Assembly: GCA_013398295.1 (NCBI GenBank)
Contig: VZSF01004749.1
Location: 69,651-133,650 of the forward strand
Length of the DNA stretch: 64,000 nt
Direction: 5' to 3'
Source: Chionis minor
Lineage: Eukaryota > Chordata > Aves > Charadriiformes > Chionididae
Both the position numbers and the translations under genes were made by a program. Positions 11,838 through 20,553 of the stretch are shown in pieces; position 1 is the stretch's first letter, and each line of letters begins with the position of its first letter. The notes beneath the pieces are model-generated. The model made no database searches. It saw only the letters and a program-made list of their open reading frames with translations, and was not told where the DNA came from.

Positions 11838-14806
11838 ATCTTGCTCTTTAAGCAAGCATTTTAAATGTCAGCCGTGAATCAGAAACCCTAGGCTGGTTGG
11901 TAGCATCTGTGCCTCCTGGTTTTACCAGGTAGGTTCAGCTGACCTTCCAGGTCCTCCAGGGGTTCATATAACCTGTGATAGGGCAAACATGGATGATTTA
12001 ATCAAATCTGCCTGATGCACATACGTCCAACATACGTGTGCGTGTATAAACTTCACCCCCCATGTACAAACAGACAGAGCAACGCCCGCGTCTGACCCTC
12101 CAACCAGCCAGCCTTCCATGGGGCTGATAAAACACACTTGTGAGCTACCTCCTGACCAAGGGGGCCATAGTTTAAAGCAGATATCGAAGACCTGTAAATC
12201 CTGACGTAGAAAAGAATAAGCAGACTTTCAGCTCAGTGAATGCAGCAAAGCATGTGTGTTCTGAAACACAGTATTCCCATTTCTTTCCCCAGTCCCTTAT
12301 ATTATCCACTTTGTAGCTGTTATTAGTGTTAACCTTGTGAGCAAAGAAAAGAGACTTCGAAAAGAAACTCTGCAAAGGACGAAGACAATACACAGCATTT
12401 TTCTAGAGAACAAAAAGCACTGTCCAATGAACACAGAGGAGATGAGATGTCAGCGGTTAGTTTTAAGCTTTATTTCTGATCTAAAACCAAAGACCTCTTT
12501 ATAGCCTGATAGAATTACAGACTTGAGTCTACCATTAATAGCATGCATGGCGCCAGTGTAATAAAAAATAGAAATTCATTGTCCAAGAATGATTTATGAA
12601 GTTCAGTAACTCATGTCAGAGTTTCCACAACATTGTGCTTCTCAAAAAATCTCAGGTCCGACTAACTAACAGTTCTCAGTTAGACATTGATCCTTTAATG
12701 AATGTATGCACTTTACTGATTTTATTTTGGCAATGTTACAAGCGTGGAAGTGAGAGAGAGAGAATATGTGCGGTAAAATATTCAGCAACATTTCTAATCT
12801 GCTTTGTACTTGGTATCTTTAAGATATTCATTTCATCTTTCCACCCGTCGGGACAAATAAATACCAGGGAACATGTAAACTTCTGAAAAAATGCACATTT
12901 TTTAATATTGAGATCAGCAGAATATGTAATAAATAGATGTGAAGAAGCGAAGGACCAGATTTAAGGATCATTTTAGCAATAGGCTTTATTTCAGATCCGT
13001 AACCATGAATTAAAATAATGCATACAAAATATTAATTAGCCCATTTTTGACCATTTGTGTCTCTGCAGCGCTACATGAAGTGAGCTTGCTCACTTTTTTT
13101 TTTTTTAAACCATGTGCATTTAGTTTTAATGGTTCAGCTCTTCTTCAGTCATCAATAGGGAGCCTTGTTACCATGGTGACAGACAGATGGATTAATGCGA
13201 TATTTAGAGAGATACAGTAGTGCCAAATTTTGATATATACAGTAAGCACTAATGTACTGCATACACAAGAGGGTATGCATGCAGAAAATCTCAGGAACAG
13301 TCTTCCATATGGACAGAGAGTGCCTTGACACAAAATTCCCATTATCTTCTGACAGAAAGCGGCCGTCTATCTCCCACTTTATGCCCTTGAAAAATACCCT
13401 GGTGGAGTCACGGACTGTTGCTCTAGAAACTTAAAACGAATCTCTAATGAGGCCTGTTGGAAAGGGCCGCTGTCAACAACTAACGTGTCAGCTACACGTT
13501 ATTAGGCCATGAAGCTACCGGTCATCTTAGAATGATTATCTGTAATCCACTTCTTGAAATACAGTCCGATACCTTCAGCTGAGACCTTTAAATTTGTCTG
13601 TTTACTTTATTTATCGCAGATCTCACTAATTAGAAAGAAACACGACGTATACAAAAATCATTGGATTTTTTGCAGAGCACAGACAGATTGCACGTCGAGT
13701 AATTCTTCTTAAAATGTTCACACTTCCTTCTCTTTCAGACCTTAATGACCCACACCTTCCTTGCCCATCTCACTCCCTTCCCTAGAGCTGATAATGAGCT
13801 TTCCTGTTTTCAACGTATTAGCTTAATGGTTTATGTCTTGCAAAAATCCTCAGATGGAGATGAAATTAATACAGGAGGACAATGTGTGACAGTTACGCTA
13901 TGAATCCCTGTAATTTAGACTGTGAATCCCCCATGCTCGTAGAACTAAGATATTGCATAATTTTATTTTATATTTTATTTTGCTTTATTCTCTGTGCAAT
14001 GTTTGGATCGCTCTATCATTGCCGAATACTTTCACTGCAGAAACCTATGATAAGCTGCTAAATTGACTGAAAAATCATGTATTTTTAAAAGACAATTTGA
14101 CCTGCCAACTGAAATTCTAGCACAAACTTGGTCCTCTTAGAAATACTCTAAATGTGAAATCAGAAGTACTTTATCCAGATCACACTATTAATTTATGTTA
14201 CAAGAATAATTTAATTAGAAATGTTTTCCATCCATCTACACAAAGTGGTAATTATCATTCATCAGGAGCCTAGTATTCAGCTCTCCTTCCAGGCCTTTTT
14301 TAATTGTAATATTAAACTATAGCAATTAAGCTCTGTGAATGACCGCAAAAAGGGCCTTTGGATATAATTGCACTGAAGACAATTAGAAGTATACCTCTTA
14401 TATTCGTGCCAATTAATTTTACCATTGGCTTTCTCAGCAGGTGACGCACCATACATGAGTCAAGCTTACCCTGGCCCCACGAGAAAAGAAATGCTAGTTC
14501 TATTTCTTTCCTCTGCCAGGTGCTCTGACGAATGGGCCACTGCCACAGGTCCCCAAACCAGAGTCGTTGGCCAACACAAGGACAGCCAGTGGCACAGGGC
14601 ACGCACAGCAGCCCTCCCGCAGCCCACCCAACACAGCAGCCTCTGAACATGGCACCTGAGGGACTTCTGCTGCCCACTGGAGCCCCAAGCCAGCAGCATG
14701 TCCCAACACCATGGTGCAGGGTGTTGCTAAAGCCAGATGCAAACGAGCCAAGCTTGAAGTTACACTTGCCCACTAATTTGCAGGGGAGTCTACCCACATA
14801 TCCCAA
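11838..14806. other. Intergenic DNA, AT-rich, possible conserved non-coding stretch
   Basis: No gene is seen. Between about 12.9 and 14.3 kb the sequence is unique-looking, rich in TAAT/ATTA homeodomain cores and octamer-like words near 13011-13045. It is free of recognisable repeats, the composition often seen in vertebrate conserved non-coding elements. A 164-codon minus-strand ORF (14312-14806) has no recognisable domain and is within the length expected by chance. Conservation cannot be judged from one sequence. Confidence 0.35.
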
Positions 14807-14985
14807 GTCACTCAGGCTGGAGGGGAACTCAGGAGGTCTCAGTCCAACCTCCTCTGCAAAGCAGGCTCAGCTGTGAGCTCAGATCAGTTCACTCAGGGCT
14901 TTATCCTCTTTAAAATCTCCTCAAAAGGAGACTGCACAACCTCTCCGGCCAACCTGATCTGAGCCTGGCCATCCTCACAGGGACC
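14807..14985 (-). mobile_element. CR1 LINE 3'-end fragment, antisense and diverged
   Basis: The + strand reads like the reverse complement of the avian CR1 3' end: ctcaggctgg...ggaactcaggaggtct, then cagtccaacctcctctgcaa, then cagggctttatcc, then gactgcacaacctctc. This is the usual word order of the element. The copy is 5'-truncated like most CR1s and carries many substitutions, so it is an old insertion. Its boundaries are approximate. There is no coding capacity. Confidence 0.8.
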
Positions 14986-16099
14986 TGTTTGAGCTATGGA
15001 CAAAGAAGTCATCTCCTGGAGCCCTGTGGAAACACACAGGATGGACTGTCACCAAGAGGCCTCCTGTGTCCTAACAACCATAATTTTGGAAGCTTCCAAT
15101 TCCAGCTATATGAGCCAGGAACAGATTTTCCCTATAGAAAATCCTGCTTCCAGGCTGTCACCGAGCAGACCTGGTCAGCTGGTCAATCTAACCAGTGGTG
15201 CAGGTCCACTGCTGCTACCTCAGGTAGCAGTATCTAGGGAGAGTGGCTGAGCTTCAAGTACCAGGCCATGCTCTACTGACACTATGGAAATGATAATTAG
15301 TTTTTGCTGTTTCTTTCTTCCTAATTCTTTTTTAAGTCAGAAATACATTTTTTCTTGACTATGTTAAAGATTTTTCTAATATGGTACAGCAAAGTAACTA
15401 TTAAAAGTTGATAGAGTACTCTTCTATAGTGAAATACATACTGAGAACATTAAAGACACGGTATCCAGTAAAAAAGAAAAATGGTCATAAACATATTTGC
15501 TAAGTCTCTAAAGACAGCGGTAATACCACAGGAATTGTGAAGAGATCTATGATTTGCCTTTCTAATTAATGTGGGCAGAGACAAAGAGATATGGCCATAT
15601 TTTACTTGTGAAGAGACAGTACCTTAAACATTAAGCAGGTAATAAAACATATAATTTAGTAAAGAACAAACACAGAAAACAAGTAGATATACGCATATGC
15701 AAGAAGACCCTCTGTAAGTGTCCTCGTCTCTGCAGTCCCATGTAAATGCCGTCCACGGCATATGACAGCCTTGGTATGTGTTACCAACAGCTCTGAAATT
15801 TGTAGTGCGCCTCTGACCTGCCATAATGTCATCATCCACGAGTGCTAATTTGGGATTTATAACTGAAACTCTGGCCATACTGCCAATGGGACTTTTGCCA
15901 TTTACTGAAATGCAGCCAGGCTCTGGCCATAAAAAGCAATGCCGCTGTGGTGTCAGTGCAGCATGCCGGCACACTCAGTCTTGTCCGAAGTAACACCTGA
16001 TGTGCCCTGCTGAATAAACAAATGTAAAAGTGAAATTAAAAAAGAAGTGTTTCATATTCTGCAGAAATAAGCTTCAGCTTAGAAAGGCAGCTCTGGGGC
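14986..16099. other. Intergenic DNA, no gene seen
   Basis: This follows directly on the CR1 fragment. Two short overlapping + strand ORFs (14989-15250) and a 116-codon minus-strand ORF (15624-15974) are open, but their translations show no domain, signal or family that I recognise. The remainder is AT-rich. Confidence 0.5.
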
Positions 16100-16215
16100 T
16101 GCGGGAGTGACTGGGAATCTGGAGATCCAGCCTCTCAGCTCCTGCTTTTGCTGGAGAACTACAGCAGAACTTTGTGCAAACTGACTAATTGCCTCATCTT
16201 CTCCAAATGGGAAAA
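16100..16215 (+). mobile_element. Possible MIR-like ancient SINE fragment
   Basis: The order of words resembles the core and 3' half of MIR-type tRNA-derived SINEs: ctgggaatctggagatccag, then a ctcctgctttgctgg-like stretch, then gtgcaaactgactaat, then cctcatct followed by aaatgggaaa. Similarity is weak and judged by eye, so family and limits are uncertain. A chance resemblance is possible. Confidence 0.35.
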
Positions 16216-19200
16216 CACCCCTCCCAGAAACATGTGAAGCTAGCTCAACCGATATTTTTAAAGTATCTTTTCATTCTCCAATGCAAGGCTCTTCTAGTAA
16301 TTGTTCTTGCATTTGAAAAATGAGTGCTGACTTTGTCATTATTTCTGTGGTTGAAGTCTATAAATCATTATTCAGTGACCAGTTTCTTGCTGCGCCATGA
16401 GACAAGAGACCCGAGGACTTAGGTCTCAACAGGGGAATTTCAGCCACCAGCTTTTTAAGAGATGCACAACAATAACCAGCTTACTGTAAAAACAGAGGTT
16501 TCTGCAGAAACCCAATCATAGCTGCAGAACGCTTTAATTTCTTGTCCAATCAACCAGAAAATTGTTTGGAAATACGTAACTGGTTTCTTCATGCCCTTGC
16601 CTGTACACAGCACTGAGGCTGCACGGTCCTTTCAGGAATATCAAAGCTGCCATAAATACAGGAAATGACCCCAGCGAGGCAGGCAGAGAGCAAAGCTCAG
16701 CTCTCCTGAGAGCCTGAGAGTGGCTCAACTGCTGCAGTTTCTCGCTTTCCAAAACCAGTGTTTGGCTCCTTCCCATATTCTTTTACATAATCCAGTTCTG
16801 TTACCGAACATGTCAGTTTAACCAGCATTCATATCACCCTCCTCTAGGTTTTGAACTGGATTTTGAAACCCCAAGCAGGATTCTGTGCCTCAGCTGCCAA
16901 CTGTTTTTTGCAGTGGCACTCAAGACTGTTTTGGATATATAAAATCCAAAACAAAAATCAGTTAGACAATTTAGTGAATATATCAAATTACTGCATTTAT
17001 TATGTCTCAGTCAGCTTATAAATTAGCTGCTTCTCCTCTGAAGACCTAAATTGCAAGCTTGGTCCTCAAGTGAAACGCCTTCAGTGGAGATGGCCAAGTA
17101 TCATGGTACAGTCCCACACAGAAAAGGAAGGGGAGCAGGCCAGATGGATATATTTCATAGTATTATGTTAAGAAGTTTAACCACTGTGCTTTTATTTCTT
17201 GATAGACCTGCTTATTGAAAGAAATACCATGCGTTTGCAAAGATTATAAAAATCTCTTAGGGAATTTATTTATGCAAACTTGTTTCTTTTGTACATTTCT
17301 TAAATTTCTTTACTTCCTTGTGCTCATTTATACTCTTTCCACAGTTGCCCCTCACCAATACTATACAATTTTATGAACTTCCATGAGGGAGGCACAGTTA
17401 CTAATTTTTCATTAAAACCCAGCAGTCGATGTAAAAATCCTAACCGTAACTTCAGAATCACAGGCGAAGATTTATATGTACTTTGAAGGTGAAAACTTTG
17501 GTTCTCTCTCGCTGCCTGCTTTTGGCTCACAAAATTTTTTGTAATAAACCAGGAAGCCCACCATACACAATTGCTTCTCTGTGAAACTCAGGGCCTCCTG
17601 GCTATTGCAAACCTCGACAGAAAGTAAACATGCTTGAACCTGCTCCTGCAATTACTGTTCCTTTGTCCAAATCCAAAGCTATGAGAGCTCAGACCTGTGA
17701 TCAAATTAAATTAGTAACACTAATGTACTTTTCAACTCTGCTATCACCTTTATAGCCTACTTATTTGCATATACATTTTCATGCCCTCATTTTATGAAGA
17801 TTTGGCTATTTGATACTACAATCATTAAAATCTGTCTTTCAAACAAAAATGCGTTGCTTGTAGAAAAAGCTAAAGGAATTTCAGAAAAAGATAACCGATT
17901 AATTCTGAGTAGCTATATGTACGTCGATCAGTACACTTGCATGTGTACCCTAACGGTGACAGAGGAGGAATAATGACAGCAAATGCACAGCTCTTGGGTG
18001 AAGTATACATAAAAGGAGAGAAAGCATTACATTATATTTGATTATGTAACAAGAGATTAGTACTGTAAGCTAAATAGGCACAATTCTGCTGAACATCTTT
18101 CTTTTATTTAAAGCAGGACAATTTATTTTACAACACTAAGAATTTTAAGTTATTCAGTAAGACAGAGTGGATTTCATGGGTTTTATGCCCTACTTTAAGC
18201 CTCTGTGAATGATGAATAGAGACAGATCTTATCTGATTCCCTTAAAGATAGATTCTTGGCATTGTTCAAACCAGGATTAAATAACATCATTATACCTTTA
18301 CTCTTCTCTTTTCTCCTAGTTCTGGAGAAGGTTTGAAAGAAAGTGATGTCTTGATTGATGCGAAATAAAAAAACTATCCTGAGAAGAAAATCTAGGATTT
18401 TATCATCAAAGACACAATAACCAGGTTATTATCTCTCACAATTCAAGGATTCTTCTATGCAATGGTGATCTTGACACAATTTACACGCAAAATGACATGC
18501 ATGCTGCTGTTTTATGCAGTTTTATGCATATGAGTAACATTTAAATACTTTATATAATCATACACACTTCAGCATGAAGATAAAATAAAAAGTATTTTCC
18601 TCTTTTAATACTGTTACTGTGCAGTTTTTCTAAGACCTCCTTTTCTAAGCTTTTCCAGGAGGTTTTATTAGTATTTGTGGCAAAGTCCAATGCTATCCCA
18701 CAACACACACACGATTTGGGGGTGCTTTTTCCAAAGGGAAGAAGACTAGAAGTCATTTAGGTGCTGTCCAGAATACAAAATGGAGTTAGTAATGATAGGT
18801 CAGCTATACAGCAGTGGTAATGCCTGCTTCTTTTGCAATGGCTGCTTCTTAACTGTGTAAAATTTTGTTTAACTGACACAGTACATGACTATTAGGAAAT
18901 GCCTTTGGATTGTTTTTCAGAAGTACCATGAACAGGAAGTTTCCCAAAATACTAAATTTTTGCCTAGCAACCCAAGCCCCTATAATTAGACCCTTAGATA
19001 CAGACTATAAATGATGATGAAAAGATACAAAGAAGGAAGCTGGGGAAGAAACACTTGTTTTGGATTTGTTTATATTCTTTGCTTGCTGTTAAAGCACGAC
19101 TGTTATAAATAAAAATATACCTGCCCCTACTGAATGCTGTTAAGTTAGTATACTGTTTGGTAAAGGAACACATTCAATAGGGTGACAGAGAACTGTACAG

Positions 19201-19579
19201 CGATTTATATCCATAACCAACAGCAACTGAGAATTACTGTGGCACAGTCGTAAAAAAACCTAGAAACATATGGTTCTCGCAGTGTTGCTTTATGATTCCA
19301 TCCAGACAGAATTTAGAGGTAAACGAAGAATTATTTACCTAACTTGGGAGAATGAGAATTTTGAACAAAAAGATGTGCTTTGGAGCAACACCGTACGTCA
19401 GGATAAGAGCTCAGGAAAATTAATGGGAAGTAAGAATTCATCTCAGTGTTATTTAGTAAAGTCCATGACATTATCTGTCCCACAGACTCAAAAAAAAACC
19501 AAACCAAAACCCAAAAAACCTTACAAGCCTACTACAAAAGACTTTATTTTTTAAAAGAGGCTTTGACAACCTGTGACAA
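16216..19579. other. Intergenic DNA upstream of TMEM242
   Basis: AT-rich sequence with no recognisable gene. Small A-rich stretches occur, for example about 19488-19520 (A runs separated by CC). Composition switches abruptly to CpG-island sequence at about 19575-19590. Distal regulatory DNA for TMEM242 could be present, but I cannot pick it out. Confidence 0.6.
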
Positions 19580-19898
19580 TTTTCCCCCTGCGCGGTCCGG
19601 GCTCTCGGGGTCAGCGGAGGCGCCTCACGCTACAGGCGGTTCCCGGGGCGGCCGGCAGCGCCACGCGACGACCGCGGCGGCCGAGGAAAAACCTCCGGCC
19701 TTCCACGGACCTGCTTCAACCGGGGCGCCGCCGCCGGCGCCCACCGTCCCAAGCCACCACCCGGCCTCGCAGGTGAGCCGCCGGTAAGCCAGGCCCCGCC
19801 GCCGCTCCCCTAGCCGGCCCACCCCGGCGGGTTGGCGGCCGCCCCCCGCCCGATGAGGAGGAGGAAGAGCGGCTGCGTGTCCCGGCCCCGCTCCGTTT

Positions 19899-19908
19899 CC
19901 TTCCGGGT
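19899..19908 (-). promoter_or_regulatory. ETS/GABP (NRF-2) type site
   Basis: The + strand reads ccttccgggt, the reverse complement of the classic ETS/GABP site ACCCGGAAGG. It lies 48 bases upstream of the left copy of the start codon (19957). GABP, also called NRF-2, commonly drives nuclear genes for mitochondrial proteins, which agrees with the role of TMEM242. Binding is inferred from the motif only. Confidence 0.5.
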
Positions 19909-19944
19909 TGCGTACCGCAGCCGCCGCCGCCTCCTCCTCCTCCT

Positions 19945-19987
19945 GCGCCCTGGGCCATGGGGGCGGCTGCCGGCGGGGACGCTCGGG
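19945..19987 (+). repeat. Left copy of 43-bp duplication flanking the gap
   Basis: These 43 bases, which include an ATG at 19957, are identical to 20406-20448. The left copy ends exactly where the N run starts, as expected for a contig end that overlaps the next contig but was not merged. I read it as an assembly artefact, not a real tandem duplication. The upstream flanks of the two copies differ. Confidence 0.85.
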
Positions 19988-20287
19988 NNNNNNNNNNNNN
20001 NNNNNNNNNNNNNNNNNNNNNNNNNNNNNNNNNNNNNNNNNNNNNNNNNNNNNNNNNNNNNNNNNNNNNNNNNNNNNNNNNNNNNNNNNNNNNNNNNNNN
20101 NNNNNNNNNNNNNNNNNNNNNNNNNNNNNNNNNNNNNNNNNNNNNNNNNNNNNNNNNNNNNNNNNNNNNNNNNNNNNNNNNNNNNNNNNNNNNNNNNNNN
20201 NNNNNNNNNNNNNNNNNNNNNNNNNNNNNNNNNNNNNNNNNNNNNNNNNNNNNNNNNNNNNNNNNNNNNNNNNNNNNNNNNNNNNNN
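19988..20287. other. Assembly gap (300 N)
   Basis: A run of exactly 300 N lies within the GC-rich promoter of TMEM242. Further single Ns stand at 20405, directly before the right copy of the duplicated block, and at 20970 in intron 1. Extreme GC content explains the failure of sequencing or assembly here. The gap may be nominal in size or negative in reality. Confidence 0.99.
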
Positions 20288-20347
20288 TCCGCGGTCGCGG
20301 GTGGCGGCGGTCAGCGCCCAGCCGCCCCGCGGCCTGTGCGGGCCGCC

Positions 20348-20361
20348 GCGCCCCCTGGCGG
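20348..20361 (-). promoter_or_regulatory. CTCF-type motif
   Basis: The + strand reads gcgccccctggcgg, whose reverse complement CCGCCAGGGGGCGC matches 13 of 14 positions of the CTCF core CCASYAGRKGGCRS. It lies 57 bases before the right copy of the start codon. Because this segment sits between the gap and an N, its true distance from the gene is uncertain. Confidence 0.5.
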
Positions 20362-20405
20362 AGCGGAGGGCGGAGATCGGCCGTCGCGTCCCGTCCCGTC
20401 CCGTN

Positions 20406-20448
20406 GCGCCCTGGGCCATGGGGGCGGCTGCCGGCGGGGACGCTCGGG
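20406..20448 (+). repeat. Right copy of 43-bp duplication, contains the TMEM242 start
   Basis: Identical to 19945-19987. It begins one base after the lone N at 20405 and contains ATG at 20418 in a good context (gggccATGG). This copy continues into the rest of exon 1, so it is the one used for the gene model. Confidence 0.85.
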
Positions 20449-20553
20449 AGGGGGCAGCGGCGGCGGCTCCGCTGGACCCCGGGCGCGGGCTGCCCCTACC
20501 CCGGGGGGGCGGGAGCCCTGCGGCGTCCCAGGACAAGCTCTTCTTAATCAAAG
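20418..20553 (+). CDS. TMEM242: TMEM242 coding exon 1
   Basis: Encodes residues 1-45 plus the first base of a Gly codon (phase 1 end). The conserved end is SQDKLFLIK, matching the human DRLFLVK segment. The first 40 residues are a low-complexity Ala/Gly/Pro/Arg stretch typical of exons inside CpG islands. The start ATG has a good Kozak context with G at +4. An identical ATG lies at 19957 across the gap, but its frame cannot be followed through the Ns. The donor AAAG/gtgcag is a weak match at positions +4 and +5. Confidence 0.9.

Noticed and set aside
14312..14806. 164-codon minus-strand ORF
   Set aside because: No recognisable domain, no splice context and no homology I know. A 64-kb window read in six frames is expected to contain chance ORFs of this size.
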